Assembly: GCA_019321725.1 (NCBI GenBank)
Contig: CM033106.1
Location: 23,620,965-23,684,964, forward strand
DNA: 64,000 nt
From: Paulownia fortunei
Lineage: Eukaryota; Streptophyta; Magnoliopsida; Lamiales; Paulowniaceae
Direction: 5' to 3'
How positions within the stretch are numbered: position 1 is the stretch's first letter; every line of letters begins with the position of its first letter. The position numbers and the translations under genes are program-made. The notes beneath the pieces were generated by a model. The model was not told the origin of the DNA and did not search any database. It saw nothing but the letters and a program-made list of their open reading frames with translations. Positions 26,958 through 40,770 of this stretch are shown in pieces.

Positions 26958-28025
26958 ATCATGGTTTTGGGTAGTTAAAATGGACCTCCTGCCACTCAGC
27001 AAGAGTGAGTTTCCATTTGAAGAACACAATTTAGAAAATATGAATATTGCCATACGTTCTTAGGTGCCCATATATTTTTGTGGACTTTGGGCATATTACA
27101 TAGGGTATTTCATAATTAGTATAGTAATTGGGATTGGACAAAAAGGTATTTTGTGATCACTGTATTCAGATAGTATGAAAACTAGTAAGTATATTTGTAA
27201 GTTTTTAGCATGCTAAAGGGGATGAATTTAATATTTTTAAACTATTTTTATTCTAAGTTGTTCTATACAATGTTGTTATTGTTGTAGTGTATTTAGAATA
27301 TTGAATAACGAACTAAGTCCATTTTGATAAAAACAAATAATTTAAAAAACAAGAAAAATATACAAAAGAATTTTAAAATTACTCTTTTATTGTTGTGGTA
27401 TACTTAGACGATCTGAATAATAAAATAAGTCTATTTGACAGAAAAATAATAATTTTAAAAAAATATAAAATATATAGAAAAATTAAAAAATTACTCAAAA
27501 CAGCCATATGTAATGATTCAAAAATTGTAGCTATTACATCCCCAAGGAATTGAAAATATTACAATTAACCTCAATGGCATTTTTGTCTCAATATATTCCT
27601 TGCATAGTACCTTGAGGGCACAATAGGAAATCCACATCATTTTTTGACTGACATCAATAATTTTTTTTATGAGGGCGACCAACCTCAATCTATAAGACTA
27701 AGACAAACATCAAATAAGATATTTATAATTTTGAAACTTACAAGGATAATTTTTGTAATTAGAAAAAAACCTCAGAATGGTCTCTATAGTTAGCCCAAAA
27801 AAAAAAAGAAAAAAAAAAAGCAAAATAAAATTACTGCAACAATTCAAGATGTTACATATTTTATTTTATTATTTAAAAATTCTTATCACAGGTTACCAAG
27901 ATCACAAAAACATGGATATCAATGAAAATCATCTTCAAATTTTTGCATGAATGAAACAAAAAATTAAAAAATTAAATAAAATCTCTTTTCCTAAATGCCC
28001 CAAAAGAAGAAGAGAATGTGCTTAC

Positions 28026-29113
28026 TTAGTCCTTAGGCCTCACTTCAATTCCTTCTACAATGAGTCCTCCCTTAAGCTGATAACCCTTAATCTCCATCAA
28101 ACTCATTGATATCTCCTCATCACTCTCATGACCACCTACAAAGAATTCTCCCAACTCCATCTCCAGCCATCCATCTTCTCTCTTTCGGGCCGCCCTTTCG
28201 TCGCCTTTATTCACCCTCTCCTTCATCATTTGCACCCTGTTTCTGTAAAACAGGCCCTCCAGCTGCCGTTTCTTGTCGTCTGGATCGCGTAAACGGGCCG
28301 TGTTAGTCCTTAATTCGCCACCACCGGATGCTATGGAAATCTCGCATGGTATTGAGTCAAGCCCAAATCCATGGTCACAAATCTTGAATACTAGGTAAGC
28401 ACCATATTTGGTGTTTGGAGATAGTGTTTGAGCTCTTATCCTGCCCTGGATTTCTAACCTGTCTACTGTTATAAGCTCAGCCACCTCAGGAAACCTGTAC
28501 AATTGTGTAAAAACGAAAATCAACACGGAGAAGAGAATATATTTATGAGAAAAATTAGGAAGAATGTGTGGGAAAAAATAAATAAATAAAAACCTTGATC
28601 CTTGGATGGATTTCCAGGTCCAGTTACTGTCTTCATCACTATGCAAAATTGAAAGCTCTCTAGCAGAAAGAATGTAAGACTTTCGGCCGCTCGATTTCTC
28701 TAATGCAAAGGCCTGCAGCACACACAACATGAATCAATACTACATGTAGCTCAATAATTATTTTTGATATCTTTTTTTTTTTCCAGAAATTTAAATGTCA
28801 ATGTATGTGTCTAAAAGTGGGATAAACTGTGATGACATACCTTATAACCACCATCTATAAGGATGGAACCAGACAGAAGAAAAAACAGTTCCTTTTTGGA
28901 TGAAAACTTCAAAGGAGTAGTGCAAGTTCTTGATGATACAATGCGCCAACAATCACTAGGCAAGAATTTGTCCCATACAACGTTTGATTCCGCCGGGATT
29001 CGAAATTCCCTCGACACCACCAACATTTTGCATGCATCCTGAGGAGAGGTGAGTGATAAAATTCTTGAAACACAGTCTTCTGGCAGGCCGACGATATTGG
29101 AACAACTTGCCAT
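28026..29113 (-). CDS. F-box protein of the PP2-B family
   Basis: F-box/phloem protein 2 type lectin, expected to be the substrate-recognition subunit of an SCF ubiquitin ligase, with the PP2 domain as the binding module (family knowledge). Three exons: 29113-28841, 28712-28594 and 28494-28026, all with GT-AG borders and matching phases, giving 286 residues, normal for the family. F-box at residues 9-50 (GLPEDCVSRILSLTSPQDAC...). The PP2 part starts at about residue 102 with KSYILSARELSI, then WTWKS, SRFPEVAELITVDRLEIQG, a middle region with CEISIA and the C-terminal block DGWLEMELGEFF...GLIVEGIEVRPKD. MASCSN is chosen as start because it precedes the F-box by the usual short distance. The usual Trp in 'W-L-E-I' is Arg here (DRLEIQG). 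No lesion was found, so this is the best-preserved gene in the window. Confidence 0.93.
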
Positions 29114-29221
29114 TAAATTATTTTTTGGATAAAAAATATTCAAATTTTTTTCGATCGATATTTTGGTATGTATTTGTACAAGCTACTACTGTGGTATGTT
29201 TGAATGAGGTGGTATGTTAGA

Positions 29222-29229
29222 TTTTTATA
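29222..29229 (-). promoter_or_regulatory. TATA box of the F-box PP2-B gene
   Basis: On the minus strand CACTATAAAAATC lies about 110 bases before the start codon, a fitting distance for a TATA box with a leader of about 80 bases. Confidence 0.5.
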
Positions 29230-32200
29230 GTGTGGATGAATCAAATACGTGTGGTCTAAATTCAAATAAAGAAAGTCTTGTCTAAGTCTTCTCTTATTTT
29301 GGAAAAGTATGGCACATATAGTTGACGTGTGGGATTGAGTCAAAAAGTGCATTGCCCACTTGTGCATTGGATTATCAGTCTGAAAACTCTTTTTTCATTG
29401 ATTTTTTCAGTTGACACGAGGGCCTTTTTCCACAACCAATTGTTGGCTTTATGATCATTGTTGGCAAGTACAATGTCGGCCTACATTGGATTTGATGTCT
29501 TTCTTTTTTTTTTTTGTTTTAGTGAATCAAATGGATATATTATAATATTATGAGTTATTATGATAATAGTTAATCAACTTTTTAACAACTAATAATCATT
29601 TTTAATTAAAAATAACTATTATAAAAACAAACAAAAACTTCATAATTAATCTTGAAACCTCAAATTTGTCAATTGAGTTAGATTTCATTACTCAATGTTT
29701 ATATATTTTTATGTGCAACAATTATTGACTTCTCGATAATTAATGATTATAGTTCTCACAAGTGTGTTATAATCATACTCAATTGCCTTGTGCTCAATTA
29801 CATGTAATTGCACCACATTGGACAATTACAAGTTTAATGCCCTAAATGCCCCCACAATCTTCTCCATCTTCTCCCACCACCATCGGTTTTCCTATTTGTT
29901 CTCAACCTCAAAAAAACGGTCTCCCAACTAACAATTATCGTATTTAACATTTGTCAATTGTGTCAATATGTTGAAACTTATTGAATTAACAATGCTAATT
30001 TTTTTTTATCCATGAGAATTTGAGTCATATCGTAATTTTATTCGATATATAACTATAAATTGGACATCAATCATGTCGGTGGATCTCTAGGATGATATGG
30101 CTGCAATGCAACCATGATAGTAGTTGTGGAGGATTCTCCTCTAGCTGGCTCCATTGCCTATGGCTATTTATGGATGGTTGTCTAAAATCGACCTACGGAT
30201 ATTCTTATAAAATTTGATATCCTACCATTCATAACACACTAAGAAATAGAAAATTCAAAATGATGATATATGCTTTAACGCGAAGCATCCTACTTTTGAA
30301 ATATTACTCTTTAGCCGTGTACTAAATTAAAGAGAAAAAAATGCTAGCAGCTTGCCCTCTAGAAAAGTAGCCCAATGTATTGCAAGTCTTGTTAGCACAT
30401 CACCTCTGACCCAAATATCATCCTCTGAGAATATTCTTCCATTCAGGATTAGGTTTTATTAACAGTTGACTATGTTTTCAACCTTTGATTCCATTGTTTG
30501 TTTTCTAGGTATCATAACATAGTATTTGAGTTCAGATAACTCATTCCATCTCGGTCTTTCTAATTGTCCACCTTGGAAAAATGGTTCATGTTGGCAAAAT
30601 TTTGTTAATTCCTTGAAATTTATTGAAGCGTTTTCACTATTCACATGCCTCACGTGGCCAGAAAAATCAACAGTTCTCGTCTTTTATTTTAATATGATGT
30701 TTTATTTTATATTTCATACAACACATCATCGTCATATATTTAAAATATTTTCTTAGATATATAAATATTGTTAGTCATATACATGTGGTATAAATGTTGA
30801 TATGAGATATAAGATCAACTGATTAAATACGAAGTTGGAATAGTGAATTTAAAATTTTAAATCAGCAGGTTACCATGCAACACGAGAATAACTAAAGATA
30901 AATACCATTTACTTAAATTATTAATTTAACCTATAATACATGATTAATAACAATATAATTTTTAGATAACGTGCTATTGTTCCTTTGAGGTTTTGCAACA
31001 AAAATGTAATTTGTTTTCGTTTTTTGTTTGGGGTGACAAATGGGTTGGATTCATTAAATAAATTATATTTTGTCACAAGTATACTACCAAATAAATTGCA
31101 AATATTATGAATAATTTTGCTGCGAATGAAAGATTTGTTGATTTTTCTCATATAATGTCTAAATTAAGAATATAAGACTCAACAAGTAATTGTTAAAAAC
31201 TTACTCATATTAAAGTTAATACCATAAACCTAAATATAAATCAATTTTGAACCGTAAAAATCAATTTTGATATATATAGGAGCTTCAAACTTAATTTACT
31301 TGACATACACATGAACTATTTGTTAAAAATTAATTTTTGAACCGTAAAAATAATTGAGATTATAGTTTCTTTAATAATTAATGAAATATTATGCATCTAA
31401 GAAGCAAAATTAATAGTTACATCTTGTTACTGGGTTTAATTCGACCATCGAATTTGAACTTTTAATAAATTTGTCCAAACTTATCGCATAACATATAAAC
31501 ATTAATATTTGTTGATGCTCCAGGAAAATATATTCGATTCAGTTTATTCTGATAAACAATGGGCTTCTTAATGAAGTTAAATTGTTTATTTCAATATTCA
31601 TATAATTTCCAGAAGTTGAGGCCATTTACTATCAAATTTTTATGGAAGAAATGAGCTCCATTTCAATGATCAAGGCATGGACCCATGTCACTTTGGGCTA
31701 GCAAGGAAAAATATGGAGGAAAAGGTAAAAAAAAATGCTTTCTTTTTAAGGAATAATCGAATATATCATTATATTTAAATTTCAAACTTATAAAATATGA
31801 ACAATTAAATTATTTATTACATCAAAATATCAAATGAAATAAAGTATCATTCATTATATTAAAATAACAAATGCTAATGAAAAAATTGTTTAATTGTTTT
31901 TGTACTATAATTGGAGGAAGATATCAGAAAATCTTACGAAATTTGAAAATCTTAAAAAATCTTGAACCTCAACCAAACTGGAATTTCAGTGTGAGCCTTT
32001 TTGCAGAATAATAGATCTCAAATTGACATTTATGGTTCGGTTTTGATAATCTAGCATATTATTTTGGTAGTTTTCGTACATTTTGAATGAAATTGATTAC
32101 TACATTATATTGTGTACACTCCCTCCATTCCAAAAAAACAGCCCTCATTTTACAATTGACTAATTAATTTGACTACTTTCTTAGCACACTAATAGATACT

Positions 32201-33828
32201 ATGGTCATTTTTAATAAAAATTATTTGAATAATATAGTATAATATTACAATTTGAAAGTTTAATAATATCAAAATTATAAAAAAATGATGTATTAAGTTA
32301 GTAAAAAAAAAAAAATAGGAGTTTGACGTCCTAGAAGTGAATATTATGGATCAAAGGATGCATATTATATTTTAAGGAAACTATTTTAAAAAAAAAATTA
32401 TAACACCACCACACATGAAAACTCAGAAAAAAATTACTTTTCATGAGACTTTTCTTATAAATTCTTATTTTCATTCTTGTTTTTCTTCTTTTTCCAGTAA
32501 GTCATGGAACCACGCTAAATTATGGTATCCTGATTTCCTTAAACATTGTATGTTAATTTATTTATTTTTATCAAAATTTGTGATTTTCAATGAGAGAGCC
32601 ATATTGTTGCGTGTAAATATGTGGATCATTAGAAGCGTTTGTTTATATTTTTTTTAAAAGAGATTTTTTTTCAATTTTTACTATTTAAAACTCGAAAATA
32701 TATTTATTTTATTCACTTTTTAATATTAAACCCCACTTATTGTCTTTTCTAAAAAAATTCAATCAAAGTTAAAAATTGATATCTAGACTTACAGATGCTA
32801 TTTTCAAACCTCCTTATTTTATTGAAATAAAAATTATCAATAGCTTACTTGAATAACTTACTAAATTAAAATAACTTAAAAAGTGATTCTTATGAATTTA
32901 CTAAATTAATTATATTACTTAATAACTTACTTGAAAAAAATTAAAATATCCGAAAGCATTTCATAAGTAAAGAAATATTAATTAAAAACTTGATCATATA
33001 CTTTGAAATTATTATTGAAAATATAAGGCAATATCTAAGTAATAAAATAACATTTGATGGTTAATTGCGTTGTATTTTTCAAGTTTAGCATATTGATGAA
33101 TATCAATAGCTTAAAACACATGCAGTTGCATATATAAATGATGATAGCTATATTATTTTCACAAATTTCTTATGTTGTAATTGAATTGAAAAAATATACA
33201 TAAACAATAAAGAAAAAGAATATGAATTGAAATAACATGTAGAAATTAAGTATTTCAAAAGAATGTAAATTGAGGTATTATATAAAAAAAAAATTATGCC
33301 AATAATATTGCAACAAAACAAGGGACTTTCTTTCAACTTATAATTTTAGGCAACACTTGTTTCTAAAGATTAAAGAATTTGACAACCCGGACAACATTAG
33401 CATAAAATTGAAAGAATTTAAATGTTAAACAAGAAAAATAATTAATAATAGGAAAAAAAAATCCTTTTACGAACATAAATAAAATTATAGTTTAACTAAT
33501 TTTTTCTTTAATGATAAATACATGTGGAACTAAACGAGAGGATGTAGATTTAAAAGTCAAAGTAAAAATACATATAAAATATTCAAGAACCTATAGATCA
33601 TTGGTCATTTTTTTGAATATAATCCATAAAAATATTTCCTATAAAAATTTTCTTTTTCCTTTTTTAACTATATCTGTTGGTGTCTAAGTAGTGGTTAGTA
33701 AGACCCCTATCTATTTATTAATCTTTCAAAAATTAAATTGTTCTAAGCAAAGTGATCTCAAAATAAATGAGGATTACTACTTCCTAATATTATAAAACGA
33801 AAAGCAAGTTAGTTAAGCTTATCTATGT
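29230..33828. other. AT-rich intergenic DNA, no gene
   Basis: Only short, low-complexity open frames without motifs occur, on both strands. No transposon core, tRNA or repeat array was recognised. Confidence 0.55.
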
Positions 33829-34056
33829 TTAGGAATCTTGTGGAATTTGTTCTGAATAGAACACTTGAGATGTCTGCAGGCCACAAGCCGCCATATTAGC
33901 CAACGGTCCGCAACTTTGTTCCCCTCCCGGTAAAATGTGTGAAGCATGTCCTGGATTCCCCCGACCTGCTGCAACTGTGTTTAACTTCAACCAACCTTGC
34001 ATTGGTTTGATCCAAGTATTGAGACTGATAGGTGGAAATGTGAAATCCCAAACCAT
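33829..34056 (-). pseudogene. LINE-type RNase H domain relic
   Basis: The minus-strand frame contains NTWIKPMQGWLKLNT..AGRGNPG, the opening strand of the RNase H domain found at the end of plant LINE polyproteins (usual form W-x-K-P-P-x-G-W-x-K-L-N-T-D-G-S-x-x-G-N-P-G). The catalytic Asp after LNT is missing (LNTVAAG), and later motifs are lost. Only about 75 residues remain, so this is a dead fragment. Confidence 0.6.
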
Positions 34057-36187
34057 GGGCTGCAGACCTATCTCCTTTCCAATTCATTTTTTTTGCCAAG
34101 GAAAGTTGAAAGATGATACCGTGTCTTAAGTCATTTCTCTCCCTTCATATGAAGCATAGTATGAAGAATGGTACTATGGATCTGACATGCTCTTTACATC
34201 CACATCCAGTAGAAGTCCTCTTAAAATTGGATCATAAGATGAATGTTGGTGGTATCCGGATCTGCAAATTGAAAAAAAAAAAAAAAAACATAGTATACAT
34301 AAATTGAATTATACATACTATTACTAAACTACTTATACATAAATTTAAACTGTTTGTTCTTGAGTTTTATTGATTGTCATGACAAAGTAATATGTAACAT
34401 GGATTAATTATGTCTAACAGGGATTGATTGTGTCTAAATTGAAATGATAATCTTTATTTTTAGCTAGCGAAGTGGTATTCTAGATATAAAGATATGTTTT
34501 TGAGTATATTGCATAAACATAATCTCTATATCAGTTACGCTATTATGGACTTTTTGCATCACATTTTTGTGCCATTACACAACCTATTTGATTGGTCCAA
34601 ATTTCTTAAAAGAATTATTGGGCAATTTTTCCTATTTTTTAAGGAGGCATGCTATTTGGAGTTAAAGAGTTCAAAAAGTCATTTTCATAATAGTCATTTG
34701 TGTGGTCAGTAACTTCATAAAAACTATTAAAAATTCTTGCTTCTCTAGGAAATATAGAGAACAACTTATAGTTCAATTGTATCAACATGTTCATTTTTAG
34801 CGGCTAATATTGTTCGACTTGTCATATATAAGTTGAGTTTACAGCTACAATGGCTTGATTTAATGTTTTCATTTATAACTGCATCCGGAAATTTCACGAG
34901 AAAAAGAAAAAAAGAAAAGAAAAGAAAAACAAACTCATATGTAAGTGTAGATGTTTGTAGGAAGTTCTAAGAGGATGTCATACAATATCCTTGTTTAGAA
35001 TATATCCAAAATATGTTTGGAAAACTCTAAAGAGTCTCTTTTACCATTAGATATTTTTAATCTCAATCTCACCCTCCGTTGAAGGAGGTAGTAAATAGGT
35101 ATAGGATTTCATTTGCAATGTAAGCAAGTATAGAGAAGCAAGTTTGAGTAAAGTTATCCCTCCGCCGTCCTTTTAAGTAAGGTTGCTTTGAGTAAGGGAG
35201 AGAAGGGGAGCATTATAAAAAGGTGTAGAATCTCTTTTTGAGGAGGATAGTAGTATAAATAGGAGGACAGTAGTATAAATAGATATAGAATTTGAACAAA
35301 GTAAAGAGAAGAAGTTTGAAGAAAGAGTTCTTTCTCATGCTCTAGGTGTTGAGTTTTTTTTTTTTTAATATTTTTAATATTTTTTAATTAATATAATATT
35401 TTATGTTAACATTTATAATTTGTTAAGGAAAAAATGATTGAGGAAAATACGATAATAACTTTCAATATACGAAATGTTGAAGACGTAAATATTCCATGAC
35501 CTCAATTGAAGTGTGGTCAAGGTCAAAAGTGACCATGTTATTGAAGTTAAGTTCCACAGTTCTTGACCAGACATTTAAGGCATCCAGATTAGATGTAACT
35601 AGGAGGTTGAGAAATAATCCGTATGTGTAAATGTACAATGGGGTTGCCATTAATTGAGAAAATCTATGGTCAAACTCTAAGAAGAAAGAGAACGAAGAAG
35701 AAAGTAATTTTGCTGATATATAGAGAGCAAATGGAAAAGTTACTGTTATTTATTTACATCTTTAGTGTTGTCTCAAATGCTGGCTTCATGGTTTCTATAT
35801 TATAGAAATAATTGGTAGTGCTGCTTGTGTGTCTTATTACTATTCCTAGTCCTTCATATTTGTTAAAAGAATTTGATTAAATTTGTGGTATCCAAAATTA
35901 TCTTTTAGAATAATTGATGAATGACAATCGAAAAAAAGTATTTATGCAAAGTAGAATCATATGAAAAATATTACTTATCTCTTCTTGCTTCTCCTTTTTA
36001 TATTGGCTAGTTGAACATGTTTGTAAATACCTAAAGGTGTTCTTATGATTTTGGATGTAGACAAACTTGTAGAATGTAACGGGCACAAGTGCCAAATCAC
36101 GTTTTCTCTCTCACAACTGAATAAGGTGGAAATTAGTGAATTTAGTTATAGAATATAATGGGCACAAGAAATCACGACATCACTCAT

Positions 36188-36380
36188 AATTAAAAAAGAT
36201 GAAAATTAGTGAATTTGGTGGAACACAAAATGAGATTGACTTTGCATGGGATTTGGTAAGTGGATGGAGCAAGGTAGAACCTCACAATTAAAAAAGATGA
36301 AAATTAGTAAATTTGGTGGAACACAAAATGAGATTGACTTTGCATGGGATTTGGTAGGTGGATGGAGCAAGGTAGAACTC
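36188..36380. repeat. 98-bp tandem duplication
   Basis: Two nearly identical units beginning AATTAAAAAAGATGAAAATT at 36188 and 36286. Only a few bases differ, so the duplication is young. Confidence 0.9.
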
Positions 36381-37494
36381 CATTGAGTGAAGAGACGCAT
36401 AAAATGATTCACAAACAATTGCAAAGGAAGCTCTTTCCAAGACCACACAATTGATTATTCGACATGCATCACGTCTGTAGTATGTTGGAAATGGTTAGTG
36501 TGTGGAGGTGATGACAACGTACTTCTGTTTGATGAAATGGTTACAACATATGATCCTGCACCTTCTTAAAAAATTGTTTAGTTTAACTTTGTTAGCACAA
36601 TTTTGTTAAAAATTAGTTATTGGGTTGTGCACTGCACCGGCACAATTTTACTTAAGAAAATATATTATTTTCACTTTTATGTTCAATACTCACTGCTTGA
36701 TTTAGAAGAAATCAATATACTTGATTTCAAAATGATAGATACCTGAAACACTAATATTTGTTAGGCTTGCTGGGATAATTCAAATTAAGGGTCTCTCAAA
36801 AGGTCATAATGAACTGATATGCGAAATGAGCTAATATGTAAAAGTTATCTTATGACAGTTGAACACCGAGATATTTATATTGGTTGGTTCACGTAAACCG
36901 TACATGATACGATCCAAGTATCATAGTATCATCACTTCTCATGTCCCATCAATTAATATATCAATGACCGAGCCTTTTTAAGTCCACCTAATCTTGAGTT
37001 CGAGTCGGGTCAGACTCCATATAAAAATACTAGAATTCCAAATAATTTAAGCATTTTTGGCAAATTTAGGAGTAGTAGAGTAGTTTTAATATTCTACACA
37101 TTAGAACCCATATTGATATTGATATCGATATCCAATGTGAACTGTACGGTGTACACAAATGAGCCCGCATATATTTGAACAAATTTAAAATTTTCTATTT
37201 TCTATTTTCTACTCTTTATTATGATTGATCTTGTTAATTGTATCAATGAAGCACAAATTATTATATAAAATATGGTTTATGTTATTAAATAACAAATTTT
37301 TCCAATCTCAAATTTAATAAGTGATTTTTGTTGTTGAAATGTAATTATAAAATGAAAAAAAAAGGAGGTAAAATGATTTTGACACTTCGTTATTTTCGAC
37401 ATTGGCAGAAAAGTCCAAAAAGGTAAGAAAATAATAAATCTACATTGAGGGCCAAAATCAAATATCTTTAATGCTACAAAATCTTCAATTGATT

Positions 37495-37790
37495 TGGAGG
37501 ATTTTCTATATTATTTATTAAACTTAAACAATACAGAAAATTATATTCACATGAGAACTAGATTGCCACAAGTTTTCTGATTTAGGAGCAATAACACATA
37601 ACTTAGCTATATTGCATGTTTTTGTTAAGCACAATGTTTTCCTTCAAGAATGTAGAATGCAATTTTTATATTTATTTATTTACTTGATCCTTTTCAAATT
37701 TAAATTTTATATTTTTTTGAATATTAATTACGTAGATTCAACATGGCTAGCATTCCACATAGAATTCGACATAGATAATTTTTCCTCCAA
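37495..37790 (+). repeat. Dispersed repeat, copy 1
   Basis: Shares a block with 58040-58270 in the same orientation: ACATGAGAACTAGATTG, TATATTGCATG.TTTTGTTAAGCA, TGTAGAATGCAATTTTT and a final CATGGC/CCACAT.GAATT region. Probably a non-autonomous transposon family; the ends are not resolved. Confidence 0.65.
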
Positions 37791-38674
37791 TTTTAGAAAG
37801 TCCCCATTTTTTTTCTACATGGCCAACTAACTATTCCATAAAAAATTGTCCTAAAATAGTCAATTTTTTAAACATAGTGTCTTTTACTTGTCAGACCTCT
37901 AAAATAAAGGATGAAAATTGAAGTAGGCATATCAAAAGTGCAATCTTCCCCAACTGAATTTATTCATAAATTGTGTTTCGAATGGTAATCTTTTGTAATT
38001 TGTTCAGATTTTGAAAATCATGCTACATAATACAATTATCAGTATTTTTCAGTTTAGAAAATTGTTATGTTAACATCTAGAAAAAAGATTTTCTAGTTTC
38101 CATTTTCTATTAATGTATCCTTGATATTGAATTTAATTAACGACATAATATTTGTTGTGTAATGGTAATGTGCAATTTTGCTATATAACATGATGAACAT
38201 CATGTATAAAGGTGAGAAGCCAACTATGAATAATGAGTAAAAATCCAATTTTGCTCATTTGAGAATGCTTATTCTGGCAAAAGTTAGAGCTGAGGTTGGC
38301 AATAAAATAAAAATTTCTCTTAACTATACATCCATCTTCTACAAATTTAATAGAGAGGTCATACTTTACCCAATTTGTGAAGTATGACTGGTACAATATA
38401 ATGTATAACTTTTGAAAAAAATTCTCTACAATCCATGTGATCTATGTGTGGGGAAAAAAACAAAAGAATTGACTTGACCATTAAAAAAATTTCAGGGTCC
38501 TACTTGATTTTGATGGGAATCACCTCAAATCAAAAGTAAATACGTTAGGTTTACTAGAATTTGTCCTACATACAAAAGATCAATAAAATAATAAAAAAAA
38601 ACTTACTAAAATTAGAACCACATTTTTTTAGAGTTTAGTAAGAGAAGAATTTATAGTATCTGATTATGTGGACT

Positions 38675-38774
38675 GACCATCTAGATATCATATATCAAGA
38701 ATATGGTTGAATATTTAAGGATGTGACCATCTAGATATCATATATCAAGAATTTGGTTGAATATTTAAGGATGA
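38675..38774. repeat. 50-bp tandem duplication
   Basis: GACCATCTAGATATCATATA starts at 38675 and again at 38725; the units differ by about two bases. Confidence 0.9.
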
Positions 38775-40542
38775 TAATGGAGTGGATTCATATCGAGAGT
38801 CGTAACGAACTCTTTCTATTTAAAATGGATCTAAACCCGATTAAATGAATTTAGAACAAAAAATAAGTTTTAAAATTTTCAATCGGCCAAGTTCAGAACG
38901 GATAACGAATCACCCATATATATTATTTACAAGTTTTAAGGTTTTAAATGTAGCATATTATGTTCTCTCTCCTTAATCTCTCTGATTTTTTTTCACCACA
39001 TAGAATCGTTGCCTCTTCTTCATCTCTTGCCATCGGCTGGTAGAATGCATCTTCTCCAAGCTTACAGGTCCAAAAAAATAGCGCCAAAATACAATTTGAA
39101 CGATATTCAATATCCGCTCATAGTAAGCACAAATCAAAGTTTCGTATAGTGATTAATTATGTGGGCACATTCCAAACTCCATTTATTTTTCTCTATTTAT
39201 TTTCATTGTGCACCTCTCTTATGTTGAGATATGGTTGTGAAAATTTTTCTTCTTCTCCTCCTTTTTTATTTTTTTTTCTTCAGATTCTTCATTTGTAAAT
39301 ATGAAGATAGTACATTCAGAAATGTTGAGGGGTATGAGTATTTTTTACCATTTTATAACACTGTTGGCGGGTCTAATGAGTTGGATCCGCAAGGTTTAGG
39401 TCCAAGGTGGAGCGGGATGGGTTCTAGATTATATCGGGATGAAACGAGTCTCAGGTCCACATGAGTTTTGACAGGAGGGGTTTCAGGTTTGACCATCCGC
39501 AATCAGTGTTAGCAATAAATTTGGAGTCATGTCCATATAGAAGTCAGGTTGGGAGGCGACCTATGAAAATGCACCAATCATAGTGTGTTTGAGCAATTCT
39601 GTATGTCAATTGGTCATAAAATAAGCCACATGATTATGTTTTTATATGTATAATTCATGTTATATTAAATAAATGATGCAATGGGTATATGGATGATTGT
39701 CAAGTTTTTCATTTAATAAAAAATAAGATATTTAAATAATAAATCTTGCATGGTATACCAGTGTAGTATCTATAAGACTAATTTTAACCCTATTCTCAAA
39801 CTATTTCTACATTTATGTGACATTTGAAGAAAAACTAATCTCCCCTTGCTTTGTTGATAAAATATAAAAATAGAGTAAGAGAATTTGATATTGGGCATTT
39901 AAAATGGTGGATCTAGGGTTGATACTAAATCATCTCAACAAATATTTTATTATTTTGGTAGCTTCTACACTAATTAGTTATTGAGATTCTTAAACAATAC
40001 TAAAATTGATAACATTATTAAAATAATATTCATTTATTCTAAGAGCGAAATAAATAACATGACAACCATAAATTCATAATTTTATACCTCCCCAACAAAA
40101 TTTTGGAAGAAAAAGGAAAGAAGAGAAGCAAACAAAGTTCAAAAAATGAAACAGACAAAAAGGACAAAATTTTCTTTTATTTTTCATGTTGAATTCATTA
40201 CAAATTAAAAGTAAGCCCATTTCATAGCGAGCAAAGCATTGCTCATGATTTCCAACGGCCAACCTTTTTCAGGATTCATTCAAATCCCCCCTAAATTCCT
40301 TCGGCGATTTTAGCTAAATATTATAATTTAAGAAAACATTTGTCAAAATACTGTAGAATAGAAATAATTTAGGATTTTATGGCAAAGTATTATTCTCCAT
40401 AATCCTTTCATTAATTTTTTTTATTTTTTATACCAAAAGTATTAGGAAGTCTAACGCTTTCAACAATTTGTCCAACAGTTATTGACAATTCAACAAAGTA
40501 ATTAATTTAAATTTTTATTCAGGTTTCAAAAGCTGAATTATG

Positions 40543-40608
40543 AAAAGAAGGTGTTATATGCGGTAACGCTTTGAACTGAAAGCGTTGAACTTCGTAACGC
40601 CTTCTTTT
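40543..40608. repeat. Nested hairpin 1 (MULE left end)
   Basis: Outer arms AAAAGAAGGTGTTA (40543-40556) and TAACGCCTTCTTTT (40595-40608) pair with a single mismatch. Inside, AACGCTTT (40565-40572) and AAAGCGTT (40579-40586) pair perfectly around the 6-base loop GAACTG. Confidence 0.9.
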
Positions 40609-40770
40609 AGATTTTTTTTTTAAATTTTTTAAGAATGTAATATCAATCAATAGAAAATAGAAGAATCTTTTCAGAAAAAAGATGAATGGAAAGTATTTTG
40701 GAGGTTAATGCTTTCCATTCAATTTCACATGCCAATTAATATATTTCGACCGTTTGAAAAGTTGAATTTG

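Larger units (their letters stand above)
26223..27796. mobile_element. Non-autonomous TIR element, about 1.57 kb
   Basis: The outer ~76 bases are inverted copies of one another. The left arm 26223-26298 starts GGTTAATTATAAAAGCC and ends CTAAGTTTCAAAATTATAAA; the reverse complement of 27720-27796 starts GGGCTAACTATAGAGACC and ends GTAAGTTTCAAAATTATAAA. No transposase lies inside. Both ends are flanked by A-runs, so a target duplication cannot be read. The inside carries a G-rich run and an exon-like segment (separate entries). Superfamily not determined. Confidence 0.6.
34057..40430. other. AT-rich gene-free region with small duplications
   Basis: No gene seen. Contents noted: an A-run near 34270-34288, a short duplicated phrase GTAGTATAAATAG at about 35250-35282, and the tandem and dispersed duplications listed separately. 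Confidence 0.5.

Noticed and set aside
28106..28306. Plus-strand open frame
   Set aside because: Antisense shadow of the third exon of the F-box PP2-B gene.
34113..34310. Possible processed retrocopy ending in an A-run
   Set aside because: The A-run is followed by no clear target duplication and the frame before it has no recognisable protein.
36990..37015. GTTCGAGTC phrase as a tRNA T-arm
   Set aside because: No acceptor stem, D-arm or anticodon arm could be drawn around it. No tRNA or rRNA gene was found anywhere in the window.
39231..39464. 77-residue plus-strand frame ending in a GC-richer stretch
   Set aside because: The first half is poly-T derived, the second half has no known motif.
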